Shown one piece after another: positions 19,782-28,215 of a stretch of 43,652 nucleotides of DNA. Position numbers and translations under genes: made by a program. Each line of letters begins with the position of its first letter. The first letter of the stretch is position 1. Location: contig NZ_NTGA01000032.1 in NCBI RefSeq assembly GCF_002289575.1, positions 1 through 43,652 on the forward strand, in the 5' to 3' direction. The notes under the pieces are model-generated. The model was not told where the DNA came from. It saw only the letters and a program-made list of their open reading frames with translations, and did not search any database. Origin of the DNA: Dietzia natronolimnaea. Lineage in GTDB: Bacteria; Actinomycetota; Actinomycetes; Mycobacteriales; Mycobacteriaceae.

Positions 19782-21010
19782 CGCCCGCCGGCCTCGCGGG
19801 TCGCACCACGCATCAGCCCGCCGCCGATGATGAGCTTCTGGATCTCACTCGTCCCCTCGTAGAGGCGCAGCAGGCGGATGTCCCGGTAGATCCGCTCGAC
19901 CGCGACACCGCGCATGTACCCGGTGCCGCCGTGGATCTGCACGGCCAGGTCCGCGACCTTCCCGGCCATCTCGGTGCAGTACAGCTTGGCGACGGACGGG
20001 GCGATCCGTCGGTCCTCTCCCGAGACGTACTTGGCCGCCACCTCCCGCACGAGGGCCCGACCGGACATCACCCCCACCTGCTGGTCGGCGATCATCGCCT
20101 GCACCAACTGGAAGTCGCCGACGACGGTGCCCCCCTGCGTGGTGGTGGCCGCGTGGGACAGAGACTCGTCGAGCGCTCTCTGCGCCGATCCCACGGCGAC
20201 GGCGGCGATGTGCACGCGGCCGCGGGCCAGGGACGTCATCGCCGCGCGGTACCCGGCGTCCTCGTCTCCGCCCACCAGCGCCGAGGCCGGGACCCGCACC
20301 CCACTGAACACCACCTCGGAGGTCGAGGACCCCTCCTGCCCCATCTTCCGGTCCTTCGGCCCCACGGTGACCCCGGGCGCGTCGGCGGGGACGAGGAACA
20401 CGGCGATGCCCGGACCCCGCTGGTCGGCGGGCCGGGTCCGGGCGAACACCACGAACAGGTCCGCCACCGGGGCATTGGTAATGAACCGCTTGGTTCCGTC
20501 GATCACCCAGTCCCCTCCGTCCCGGACGGCCCTGGTCGCCAGTCCCGCCGGGTTGGACCCCGCTCCGTCCTCGGTCAGGGCGAAGGACGAGATGACCTCA
20601 CCCGAGGCGATCCGCTCCAGCCACTCGGCCTTCTGCTCGTCGGTACCGAAGCCCACCAGGACCTGCCCGGCGATCCCGTTGTTGGTGCCGAACAGCGACC
20701 GCATGGCCAGGCTGGTGTACCCGAACTCCATCGCCAACTCGACGTCCTGGGACAGGTTCACCCCGAGACCGCCCCACTCCTGCGGGATCGCGTATCCGAA
20801 CATCCCCATCTCGGCCAGCGCGGTCCGGATGTCGTCCGGGACGGCGTCGGCGTCGGCGATCTCCCGCTCACGCGGGATCACCACCGTCCGGATGTAGTCA
20901 CGGGTCGCGGCGAGGATCGCAGCGAAGTCCTCCGCGTCGACCCCGGGCCCCACCGCGGCTTCCGACCCCGCTCCGAGACCTGACCGCGCGGTGTCCGCCT
21001 GCACGCTCAT
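19778..21010 (-). CDS. Acyl-CoA dehydrogenase
   Basis: 410 aa with a ~25-residue Ala/Gly-rich N-terminal extension. FAD contact: SSFALTEDGAGSNPAGLATRA; TGTKRFITNA-type loop: IDGTKRFITNA; C-terminal IHGGTGYMRGVAVERIYRDI. The catalytic Glu is in LYEGTSEIQ. It is first gene of a coupled acyl-CoA dehydrogenase, CoA-transferase, SDR operon on the minus strand, so the operon product set can activate, dehydrogenate and oxidise an acid if a hydratase is supplied in trans by one of the MaoC genes nearby. AAGGG precedes the ATG. Substrate not determinable. Confidence 0.92.
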   Translation of the reverse strand: MSVQADTARSGLGAGSEAAVGPGVDAEDFAAILAATRDYIRTVVIPREREIADADAVPDDIRTALAEMGMFGYAIPQEWGGLGVNLSQDVELAMEFGYTSLAMRSLFGTNNGIAGQVLVGFGTDEQKAEWLERIASGEVISSFALTEDGAGSNPAGLATRAVRDGGDWVIDGTKRFITNAPVADLFVVFARTRPADQRGPGIAVFLVPADAPGVTVGPKDRKMGQEGSSTSEVVFSGVRVPASALVGGDEDAGYRAAMTSLARGRVHIAAVAVGSAQRALDESLSHAATTTQGGTVVGDFQLVQAMIADQQVGVMSGRALVREVAAKYVSGEDRRIAPSVAKLYCTEMAGKVADLAVQIHGGTGYMRGVAVERIYRDIRLLRLYEGTSEIQKLIIGGGLMRGATREAGGR

Positions 21011-21069
21011 GTTGCGCCCTTCGTCGTGAACCTCGCCGGACCGGGAACCGGTGCAGCGATGCCTAAACC

Positions 21070-21075
21070 ATTATC
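21070..21075 (-). promoter_or_regulatory. Possible -10 box (GATAAT) of the acyl-CoA dehydrogenase operon
   Basis: GATAAT on the minus strand within the 116-bp divergent spacer would give a start near 21063 and a leader of about 53 nt. It is part of the 10-mer GATAATGGTT shared with the gntR promoter. Confidence 0.35.
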
Positions 21076-21126
21076 ATCAATTAGAGAGCAGGGCAATAGC
21101 CACCACCGGACCCACGGGAGCCACCG

Positions 21127-22371
21127 ATGACCGACCCGAGCGAGCCGCGACCCCTCAGCGGGATCCGCGTGGTCGAACTGTCCAGCTTCGTGGCCTCTCC
21201 CCTGTGCGGGCTCACGCTCGCGCAGCTCGGCGCAGAGGTCATCCGGGTCGATCCGGTGGGTGGAGCGGCCGACGTGCACCGCTGGCCGGTCGCCCCGGAC
21301 GGCACGTCGATCTACTGGACCGGACTCAACCGGGGTAAGTCCTCGGTGATCCTCGACTTGCGTTCCGACCGCGGTCGGCGGGCGCTGCGGGACCTCGTCA
21401 CCGCCCCCGGGGAGGGCGGCGGCATCCTCGTGACCAACTCCGGCGGTCGCGACTGGATGAGCCATGAGTGCCTGGCGGCGGAGCGGCCCGACGTCATCAC
21501 CCTCGAACTGCTCGGACGCCGCGACGGCCGCCCCGGGGTGGACTACACCGTCAACGCCGCCCTCGGATTTCCCGCGATCACCGGGCAGAACGGTGGGCCG
21601 GGTGGTGGGCCGGGTCGTGGGCCGGGTGGTGGGCCGGGTCGTGGGCCGGGTGGTGGGCCGGGTGGTGGGCCGGGTGGTGGGCAGGTGGTCAACCACGTCC
21701 TGCCCGCCTGGGACGTCGCGGCGGGCCTGCATGCCGCCCTGGCCGTGGTGTCCGCAGTCCGTGACCGCGAGAGGACAGGCCGGGGCCGACGGATCGTCCT
21801 GCCTCTCGACGACGTCGCGCTGGCCACCGCCGGCACGCTGGGCTACCTCACCGAACCTCAGATCGACGGCTCCTCGCGTCCTGCCGTGGGCAACTACGTC
21901 TACGGCACCTTCGGCAGAGACTTCACCACCGCCGACGGGGGCCGCGTGATGGTCGTCGCCCTGACCACCAGACACTTCCACGACCTGGCGCGGGTGACCG
22001 GTACCCGGGATGCCGTCGACGCCCTGGAGTCGGCGACCGGCGCCGACTTCGACACCGAGGCCGACAGGTACTCGTACCGCGAGGTCCTGTCCGCGCTGTT
22101 CGCCCGGTGGTTCGCCGCGCACACCACCGACGAGGTCACCCGGGCGCTGGCGGACTCGTCGGTGCTGCACGAGCGGTACCGCACCTTCGACCAGGTGGTC
22201 GCGGAGGGCGATCTCGAGGCCAATCCGCTCTTCTCGCCCGTGGAGCAACCCGGGATCGGGTCTTACCTCGCGGCCGCGCACCCCGCGACCTTCGACGGCA
22301 GGCACCTGTCCACCGGGCCCGCACCGGCTCTGGGGGTGGACACCGAACGCCTCACCGCCGAAGGGCGCTGA
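21127..22371 (+). CDS. Family III (CaiB/BaiF) acyl-CoA transferase with Gly-Pro repeat insert
   Basis: 414 aa. N-terminal IRVVELSSFVASPLCGLTLAQLGAEVIRVDP and IYWTGLNRGKSSVILDL are typical of the family. The probable catalytic Asp is in GVDYTVNAALGFPAITG (about residue 138). Immediately after, residues about 156-186 are a repeat of GGGP/GRGP tetrapeptides where relatives have a short loop, before VNHVLPAWDVAAGLHAAL. GGGAG-type ribosome-binding site upstream (CACGGGAGCC). The gene is divergent from the minus-strand operon that carries another family III enzyme, and it precedes the alcohol dehydrogenase gene. Confidence 0.9.
   Translation: MTDPSEPRPLSGIRVVELSSFVASPLCGLTLAQLGAEVIRVDPVGGAADVHRWPVAPDGTSIYWTGLNRGKSSVILDLRSDRGRRALRDLVTAPGEGGGILVTNSGGRDWMSHECLAAERPDVITLELLGRRDGRPGVDYTVNAALGFPAITGQNGGPGGGPGRGPGGGPGRGPGGGPGGGPGGGQVVNHVLPAWDVAAGLHAALAVVSAVRDRERTGRGRRIVLPLDDVALATAGTLGYLTEPQIDGSSRPAVGNYVYGTFGRDFTTADGGRVMVVALTTRHFHDLARVTGTRDAVDALESATGADFDTEADRYSYREVLSALFARWFAAHTTDEVTRALADSSVLHERYRTFDQVVAEGDLEANPLFSPVEQPGIGSYLAAAHPATFDGRHLSTGPAPALGVDTERLTAEGR
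21592..21684. repeat. 12-bp minisatellite inside the CoA-transferase gene
   Basis: Seven consecutive 12-bp units of ggtSgtgggcMg type (21601-21684), preceded by a 9-bp partial unit. Units alternate ggtggtgggccg and ggtcgtgggccg. The period keeps the reading frame, so copy-number change gives length variants of a Gly/Pro loop. Confidence 0.95.
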
Positions 22372-22387
22372 GACGCTCGTCACTGCG

Positions 22388-22393
22388 TACAGT
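22388..22393 (+). promoter_or_regulatory. -10 box (TACAGT) of leaderless alcohol dehydrogenase gene
   Basis: TACAGT ends exactly 7 nt before the ATG at 22401. No Shine-Dalgarno is present in the 29-bp spacer after the CoA-transferase. Confidence 0.5.
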
Positions 22394-22400
22394 CGCCACC

Positions 22401-23504
22401 ATGAAGGCTGCGGTGTGCGTCGACACGGAATCCCCCCTGGCGATCGAGGACATCCCGATCCCCGAACCGGCAGAGGGTGAGGTCCTGATCCACAACACCG
22501 CCTGCGGGGTGTGCCACACCGACCTGCACGTGATGAAGGGGGAGGTGCGGTTCCCCCTGCCCGGAGTACTGGGACACGAGGTCTCCGGGGTCGTCGCCGA
22601 GGTCGGCCGTGGCGTGACGGCGGTCCGCCCGGGCGACCGCGTGGTGGGCTCGTTCATCATGCCGTGCGGGTGGTGCGAGAACTGTGCCCGCGGGATGGAG
22701 GATCTGTGCTCCACGTTCTTCGAGTACAACCGTCTTCGCGGGACGCTCTACGACGGGGAGACCAGGCTCCACCGGGCGGACGGTCAGCCGCTCTCCATGT
22801 ATTCCATGGGCGGCCTCGCCGAGTACAGCGTCACCCCCGCCACCGCGGTGTTCGCACTCCCGGAAGAACTGGACCTCGCGGATTCGGCGATCCTGGGGTG
22901 CTCGCTGTTCACCGCATACGGTGCGGTGCGGAACGTCGGTGACGTGCGGACCGGCGAGTCGGTCGCGGTCGTGGCCGTGGGAGGCGTCGGGCAGAACATC
23001 GTCCAGCTCGCAGCGGTGAGCGGCGCGGAGTCGGTCATCGCCATCGACGTGGACGACGAGAAGCTGGCCCTGGCGCGGCGCATGGGCGCCACCCACACGA
23101 TCAACTCGCGGCAGGTCGATGCGACCGAGGCGGTCATGGAGATCACCGGGGGCAGGGGTGTCGACACCGCCTTCGAGGCCCTGGGGTCAGCGGCCACCAC
23201 CCGCCAGGCCACAGACATCGCGCGCGAGGGCGGCAGGGTCGTGGTGGTGGGGATCCCGCCGGCCGGAACGGTGCTGGACGTCGACCTCGCGCGGGTAGTC
23301 CGCCGCAAGATCCAGATCAAGGGCTCCTACGGCGCACGCGCCCGGCAGGACGTACCAGCACTCGTCCGGCTGCTCGCCGCCGGGAGACTCGATCTGAGCA
23401 GCGTGATCTCCCGGCGTGTCGGGCTCGAGGAGGCGCCGGCGACCTACCAGGCGCTCGACCGCGGGGAGGTCCTCGGCCGCGCCGTCGTGCTCACCGGGGC
23501 CTGA
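22401..23504 (+). CDS. Zinc-dependent medium-chain alcohol dehydrogenase
   Basis: 367 aa. Catalytic zinc ligands: Cys in CGVCHTD (about 38) and His/Glu in GHEVSG (about 60). Structural zinc: four Cys in MPCGWCENCARGMEDLC (about 90-105). The NAD-binding Rossmann domain has GVGGVGQNIVQLA (about 195) with Asp in IAIDVDDEK after beta-2, favouring NAD+. The C-terminus SRRVGLEEAPATYQALDRGEVLGRAVV is standard. It oxidises an alcohol or hydroxyacid group; the substrate is unknown. It is followed by a repeat-rich 280-bp spacer and converges on the thiolase gene. Confidence 0.93.
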   Translation: MKAAVCVDTESPLAIEDIPIPEPAEGEVLIHNTACGVCHTDLHVMKGEVRFPLPGVLGHEVSGVVAEVGRGVTAVRPGDRVVGSFIMPCGWCENCARGMEDLCSTFFEYNRLRGTLYDGETRLHRADGQPLSMYSMGGLAEYSVTPATAVFALPEELDLADSAILGCSLFTAYGAVRNVGDVRTGESVAVVAVGGVGQNIVQLAAVSGAESVIAIDVDDEKLALARRMGATHTINSRQVDATEAVMEITGGRGVDTAFEALGSAATTRQATDIAREGGRVVVVGIPPAGTVLDVDLARVVRRKIQIKGSYGARARQDVPALVRLLAAGRLDLSSVISRRVGLEEAPATYQALDRGEVLGRAVVLTGA

Positions 23505-23554
23505 CCCGCCCCGACCCCCCTCACCCGCCGGCCCTCCCACACCCGGCACCCGCT

Positions 23555-23731
23555 CCCTCGCCGGGCATCCGCACGCGCGCCCGTACGCCCACAACACAGC
23601 CGCCCCCGACGCGGCGCCCCTCGCCGGGCATCCGCACGCGCGCCAGTACTCCCACAACACAGCCGCCCCCGACGATGGCGTCTGGCGTGCGCAGATGCGC
23701 AGGCCGGAGTTCATCGCGGGGGGCGGCTGTG
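23555..23731. repeat. 57-bp direct repeat with an inverted arm, intergenic
   Basis: Two 57-bp copies (23555-23611 and 23618-23674) differ at only two positions and are separated by 6 bp. Each contains cacagccgccccc (23595-23607, 23658-23670), whose exact inverse gggggcggctgtg occurs at 23719-23731, so the second copy can form a 13-bp stem. It sits between convergent alcohol dehydrogenase and thiolase genes, in a 280-bp spacer where no coding sequence is supported. Confidence 0.85.
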
Positions 23732-23784
23732 AGTCCCCGGGCAGCCGCTCGCGCAGATGCACGCCGGCTGAGGATGCTAGGCCG

Positions 23785-24927
23785 TCAGAGCAGCTCGATG
23801 ATCGTGGCGTTGGCCTGGCCACCGCCCTCGCACATCGTCTGCAGGCCGTACTTGATGCCCTGGTTCTTCATATGGTGGACGAGGTCGGCGAAGATCCGGG
23901 CACCCGAGCCGCCGAGCGGATGGCCGAGCGCGATCGCGCCACCGTTGGGGTTGAGCTTGGCCGGGTCGGCTCCGGTCTCGGCGAGCCACGCCATCGGCAC
24001 CGAGGCGAAGGCCTCGTTGACCTCGAACACACCGATGTCGTCGACCGTCAGGCCCGAACGCTCGAGGGCCTTGGCGGTGGCCGGGATCGGGGCCGTGAGC
24101 ATGATGACCGGATCGTCGCCCGCCAGGGTGGCGGTGTGGACCCGGGCGATCGGGGTGCAGCCGTACCTGGCGGCCGCCTCCTCGCTCATCACCAGGATCG
24201 CCGCCGAGCCGTCCGAGATCTGCGAGGCGTTGCCGGCGTGGATCACGCCGTCGGACTTGAACGGGGTCTTGAGCCCGGCCAACCCCTCCACCGTGCTCCC
24301 GCGTCGGATGCCCTGATCGGTGTCGAAGACGCCGTCCGGGGTGGTCACCGGGACGATGTGTCCGGCGAAGAACCCTGCGTCCTGGGCGGCGGCGGCCTTC
24401 TCGTGCGAGGCCACGGCGAACTCGTCGAGCTGCGTGCGGGACAGGCCCCACCGCTCGGCGATCATCTCGGCGCCGACGCCCTGGTTGGGCAAGGTGCCGT
24501 CGTATCGACCGAGGAAGTCCTGCCCATACGGGATCCCCTCGCCGGTGATGGAGCTGCCCATCGGCTGACGGGTCATGGATTCGACGCCGCCAGCCACCAC
24601 CACGTCGTGGTAGCCGGACTCGACCACCGCGACGGCGAAGCTCAGCGCCTGTTGAGACGAGCCGCACTGGCGGTCGATGGTCACACCCGTCACCGTCTCG
24701 GGCCAGCCGGCCGAGAGGACGGCAGTGCGCGCGATGTCACCGGTCTGCTCGCCGGCCTGGGTCACGCACCCCCAGATCACGTCCTCCACGATCCCGGGGT
24801 CGATTCCGGCGCGCTCGACCAGAGCGTTGAGGACCGTGCCCGACAGGTCGGCCGGATGCACCCCGGCCAGACCACCATTACGTTTGCCGACCGCGCTGCG
24901 CACGGCCTCGACGATTACTGCTCCCAT
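23785..24927 (-). CDS. Acetyl-CoA acyltransferase (thiolase)
   Basis: 380 aa. Nucleophilic Cys in TIDRQCGSSQQA (about 90), NEAFASVPMAW, the catalytic His in GGAIALGHPLGGSGAR (about 335) and the second Cys in TMCEGGGQANA. FadA-type, degradative class. The ATG at 24927 has GGAGGA 9 nt upstream; ATGs at 24936 and 24954 are in frame but badly placed for that site. It is last gene of cluster II and would cleave the 3-ketoacyl-CoA made by the upstream SDR into acetyl-CoA or propionyl-CoA plus a shortened acyl-CoA. Confidence 0.94.
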   Translation of the reverse strand: MGAVIVEAVRSAVGKRNGGLAGVHPADLSGTVLNALVERAGIDPGIVEDVIWGCVTQAGEQTGDIARTAVLSAGWPETVTGVTIDRQCGSSQQALSFAVAVVESGYHDVVVAGGVESMTRQPMGSSITGEGIPYGQDFLGRYDGTLPNQGVGAEMIAERWGLSRTQLDEFAVASHEKAAAAQDAGFFAGHIVPVTTPDGVFDTDQGIRRGSTVEGLAGLKTPFKSDGVIHAGNASQISDGSAAILVMSEEAAARYGCTPIARVHTATLAGDDPVIMLTAPIPATAKALERSGLTVDDIGVFEVNEAFASVPMAWLAETGADPAKLNPNGGAIALGHPLGGSGARIFADLVHHMKNQGIKYGLQTMCEGGGQANATIIELL

Positions 24928-24979
24928 ATCCTGCATTCCTCCAACTCGGTCCACCTGGAACTGGTGGGAAAACCTAGTG

Positions 24980-26185
24980 TTACCCGATGAACGGCGGGGT
25001 GCGCCTGAGTTCGCCGCGCGCGATGGTGCGGCGGTGCACGGCGTCCGGGCCGTCGACGATCCTCAGGGCCCGCGCCCAGGCGTAGAAGTACGCCAGTGGC
25101 GTGTCATCGGAGACGCCCGCGCCACCGAAGATCTCGATCGCCCGGTCGATCACGGTGCAGGCGACCTGCGGCGCGATCACCTTGATGGCAGAGATCTCGA
25201 ACCGGGCCTCCTTGGCCCCGACGGTGTCGATCATCCACGCGCAGTGTTGGACCTGCAGGCGTGCCTGGTCGATCTCGATGCGGGAGTTGGCGATGTGCTC
25301 CTGCACCACGCCCTGCTCGGACAGATACCCGCCGAATGCGTGGCGCGACTTGGCCCGGTCGACCATGAGCGCCAACGCCCTCTCCGCCATCCCGATGGCG
25401 CGCATGGCGTGGTGGATCCGGCCCGGGCCCAGACGCGCCTGGGCGATCGCGAAGCCGGCCCCCTCCTCGCCGAGCAGGTTTGACGTCGGCACCCGGACGT
25501 CCGAGAACACGAGCTCACAGTGGCCGTGCTGGTCCCGGTAGCCGAACAGCGGCAGGTTGCGCTCGATGGTGAGCCCCGGGGTACCGCGCGGGACCAGGAC
25601 CATCGACTGCTGACGGTGGGTCTCGGCGGACTCGTCCGTCTTTCCCATGACGATGAAGATCTCGCAGCGCTCGTCGGCCACGCCAGTGATCCACCACTTG
25701 CGACCGTTGATCACGTACTCGTCGCCTTCGCGGCGGATGACGGTCTGGATGTTCGTCGCGTCGGAGGAGGCCACGTCGGGCTCGGTCATGGCGTAGGCCG
25801 ACCGGATCCTGCCCTCCTTGAGCGGCTCGAGGTACGCAGCCTTCTGCTCGTCGGTCCCGAACAGGTGGAAGGTCTCCATGTTCCCGGTGTCGGGCGCCTG
25901 CGAGTTGATGGCTTCAGGGGCGATCACCGGCGACCAACCGGAAATCTCCGAGACCGCGGCGAACTCGAGATTGGAGATGCCGGACCACTCGGGCAGGAAG
26001 AGGTTCCACAGCCCGCGACGCCGCGCCTCCGCCTTGAGGTCCTCCATGACGGGCGGGTGCTCGTGGTCGCCGTGCGTCCGCAGGTACTCGGCCCACACCG
26101 GCTCGGCGGGGAACACATGCTCGCGCATGAACTCCCACATGTTCTCCTGCAGCTCGACGCTGCGCTGGCTGTGCGCGAATTCCAT
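24980..26185 (-). CDS. ACAD10/11-like acyl-CoA dehydrogenase family protein
   Basis: 401 aa. N-terminal REHVFPAEPVWAEYL, FAD-contact region RSAYAMTEPDVASSDATNIQT, INGRKWWITGVADERCEI and the C-terminal IFGGAGVSDDTPLAYFYAWARALRIVDGPDAVHRRTIARGEL. In ordinary enzymes the latter region holds the catalytic Glu (GEGT); here it reads VDGPDAVH, as in ACAD10/11-type and bacterial FadE2-type proteins. ACAD11 and P. putida LvaC are known to act on 4-phosphoacyl-CoA made by a partner kinase. A kinase of that type is encoded two genes upstream, which supports the same job here. CAGGAG precedes the ATG. Confidence 0.92.
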   Translation of the reverse strand: MEFAHSQRSVELQENMWEFMREHVFPAEPVWAEYLRTHGDHEHPPVMEDLKAEARRRGLWNLFLPEWSGISNLEFAAVSEISGWSPVIAPEAINSQAPDTGNMETFHLFGTDEQKAAYLEPLKEGRIRSAYAMTEPDVASSDATNIQTVIRREGDEYVINGRKWWITGVADERCEIFIVMGKTDESAETHRQQSMVLVPRGTPGLTIERNLPLFGYRDQHGHCELVFSDVRVPTSNLLGEEGAGFAIAQARLGPGRIHHAMRAIGMAERALALMVDRAKSRHAFGGYLSEQGVVQEHIANSRIEIDQARLQVQHCAWMIDTVGAKEARFEISAIKVIAPQVACTVIDRAIEIFGGAGVSDDTPLAYFYAWARALRIVDGPDAVHRRTIARGELRRTPPFIG

Positions 26186-26224
26186 GGTGATGTCTCCTGG
26201 GTCGAGAACTAGTGAGGTAGTGGA

Positions 26225-27094
26225 CTAGTGAAGGGTCATGCCGCCGTCGACGGTGAGGGTCGACCCGGTGATGAACGACGAGGCGTCGGAGGCGAGGAAG
26301 ATAAGAGCGGAGTCGAGCTCCGGCTGCAGACCGAGCCGACCGAAGATCGTGCGTCCGGTGATGTCGGCGAGCATCGTCTCGGGGATCTCGTCGGTCATCT
26401 CCGAGGCGAAGTACCCGGGGGCGAGGGCGTTGACGCGGATCCCCCGCCGACTCCCCCACTGCGCGGCCAGGTCCCGGGTGAGCCCCAGCACGGCGGCTTT
26501 GGAGGCGGAGTAGGCGGCCTGCGGGGCGAATCCCGCGGTCAAGCCGAGCACGCTGGCCACGTTGACGATGCTCGACCCGGGCTCCATGACGGCCGCGCAC
26601 TCCTTGGCCGCCCAGTAGGCGCCGTGGAGGTTCACGTCCACCACGCCCCGGAACTGCTCGGGCGTCTCCTTGAGCGCGGGAACCGCGGTGCCGATGCCGG
26701 CGTTGTTGACCAGCACGTCGATCCGCCCGTGAGAGTCCATCGCGTCGCGGACCATAGCGGCACACGCCTCGGGGTCCGCGACGTCGCAGGCCACCGTCGA
26801 CGCCACGCCGCCGGCCGCGCGGAGCTCCTCGGCGAGGGCGTCGAGGCGCTCCCGCCGGCGCGCGGCCAGGACGACCGTCGCGCCGGCGGAGGACAGGGCG
26901 CGGGCGAACCCGGCGCCGAGACCGGACGACGCTCCGGTGATCACCGCGACGCGCCCGTCCAGGCGGAATCGGTCGAGCACGGGCAGTGCCGTCTGCGGAC
27001 CCGTGCGGGGGTCGACCGGACCGCGCACGGCCCGGTCGGGTGAGTCAGAAGCGGTGTCGACGGGTGCGGGTGAGGTTGACGCGCGATCAGCCAT
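26225..27094 (-). CDS. Short-chain dehydrogenase/reductase, probable 3-hydroxyacyl-CoA dehydrogenase
   Basis: 289 aa with a ~45-residue disordered N-terminal extension before the SDR core. TGASSGLG (about 54-61), NNAG (about 130), catalytic residues in VASVLGLTAGFAPQAAYSASKAA (Ser, Tyr, Lys), and C-terminal TLTVDGGMTLH. Arg-rich stretch after beta-2 (AARRRERLDAL) suggests NADP(H) preference. The start overlaps the kinase stop by one base (TGATG), so they are co-translated. Placed between the kinase and the ACAD11-like gene, it most likely oxidises the 3-hydroxyacyl-CoA or reduces a 4-keto group in the pathway. Confidence 0.88.
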   Translation of the reverse strand: MADRASTSPAPVDTASDSPDRAVRGPVDPRTGPQTALPVLDRFRLDGRVAVITGASSGLGAGFARALSSAGATVVLAARRRERLDALAEELRAAGGVASTVACDVADPEACAAMVRDAMDSHGRIDVLVNNAGIGTAVPALKETPEQFRGVVDVNLHGAYWAAKECAAVMEPGSSIVNVASVLGLTAGFAPQAAYSASKAAVLGLTRDLAAQWGSRRGIRVNALAPGYFASEMTDEIPETMLADITGRTIFGRLGLQPELDSALIFLASDASSFITGSTLTVDGGMTLH

Positions 27095-28164
27095 CAGCGG
27101 GTGCCCTTCCGGGAGTCGAGGATCGAGTGGCCGTACTCCACCAGCTCGCGGATCTGCGGGCCGATGTCGCCGAAGTCCTGCCCGGCCATGTCACCGGCCT
27201 CCGAGCGGGTGGCCACACCCTGGGCGATCGCCGCGAACTTGAACGTCGCGAACGCCAGGTACCAGGGCATGTGCGCGGGGTCCGTGCCGGTCGCGGAGCA
27301 GTACCTGTCCAGCAACCGCTGCGGTCCGGGCCATCCGGGGCCCGTGGTCAGGCTCGGGATCAGCGGGACCTCGGGTCCGTCGGGGTCGCCCCAGTACAGA
27401 ACGGTCTGGGCGAGGTCGGCCACCGGGTCGCCGAGGGTCGACAGCTCCCAGTCGAGGATCGCCTTGATCCGCCCCGGATCGTCGGCGTCGACCACACAGT
27501 TGTCCATGCGGTAGTCACCGTGGATGATGCGCGACGACGGCGAGGTGGGCAGGTCCTGTCCGAGACGCGCGGCCAGCTCGGGCAGGCGGTCCGCGCGGAC
27601 GCTCGCGCTCGCCTTCTCGGACTGTCCCAGCCACCGGCGTAGCTGCCGTTCCAGATACCCCTCCGGCCGCCCCAGATCCCCCAGGCCGACGGCGTCCTGA
27701 TCCACTGCGTGGAGAGCGACCATCGCGTCGATCTGTGCGTCGGCCATGGCCGCCTTGTCGTCGTCGGATTCGGCGTAACCCGGCGGCAGCGCGTCACGGA
27801 TCACGTGACCGACCACCTTCTCCATCACGTAGTACGGGACCCCCAGGTCCTCGCCGGTGGTCTCGTTGAGCACGATCCCGGCCACCGGGACATCCGTCGA
27901 GGCCAGCCCCAGCTGGATGCGCGCCTCGCGTCCCATGTCGTGAGCACTCGGAAGTAGCTCACCCGTGGGCGGTCGACGCAGGATGAGCTCCCCCGCGTCC
28001 GAGCGGAGGGTGAAGGTGAGGTTGGACTTGCCCCCCGCGATCAGCTCGGCGGAGAAATCCGTCCAGGCGTCCTCGCCCGAGGCCTCGGCGATCCTGGGCC
28101 CCACGACGTCGGGGCGGAGCAGTGTGTCGATCGGCAGGCCGTCGGTGGATGCTGGTGGAGTCAT
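27094..28164 (-). CDS. APH-family acyl-CoA hydroxyl kinase-like phosphotransferase
   Basis: 356 aa. Kinase fold of the aminoglycoside-phosphotransferase family: Gly-rich IAGGKSNLTFTL (about 43-54), LILRRPPTG, the catalytic loop IIHGDYRMDNCVVD (Asp at about 213) and the metal motif ILDWELSTLGDPVADLAQ. In the cell this subfamily accompanies acyl-CoA dehydrogenases of ACAD10/11 type: LvaA in P. putida phosphorylates 4-hydroxyvaleryl-CoA, and in mammals the two domains are fused. An antibiotic-resistance role is unlikely. Start at 28164 has GAGGA 8-9 nt upstream; 28197 is an alternative ATG. Confidence 0.88.
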   Translation of the reverse strand: MTPPASTDGLPIDTLLRPDVVGPRIAEASGEDAWTDFSAELIAGGKSNLTFTLRSDAGELILRRPPTGELLPSAHDMGREARIQLGLASTDVPVAGIVLNETTGEDLGVPYYVMEKVVGHVIRDALPPGYAESDDDKAAMADAQIDAMVALHAVDQDAVGLGDLGRPEGYLERQLRRWLGQSEKASASVRADRLPELAARLGQDLPTSPSSRIIHGDYRMDNCVVDADDPGRIKAILDWELSTLGDPVADLAQTVLYWGDPDGPEVPLIPSLTTGPGWPGPQRLLDRYCSATGTDPAHMPWYLAFATFKFAAIAQGVATRSEAGDMAGQDFGDIGPQIRELVEYGHSILDSRKGTR

Positions 28165-28215
28165 GGGGTGATCCTCGCGGTTGGTGGGCGGTCGCATGGA
28201 CGGAACGCCGGCGGA

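Noticed and set aside
21592-21684. CRISPR array
   Set aside because: Units are only 12 bp, contiguous without spacers, and lie in frame inside a coding sequence.
23555-23674. Insertion sequence or attachment site
   Set aside because: There is no transposase or integrase gene and no terminal inverted repeats or target duplication; kept only as an intergenic repeat.
27094-28164. Aminoglycoside resistance gene
   Set aside because: The kinase fold is right, but the operon (ACAD11-like, SDR, ligase, thiolase) fits acyl-CoA metabolism, and this subfamily is common there.
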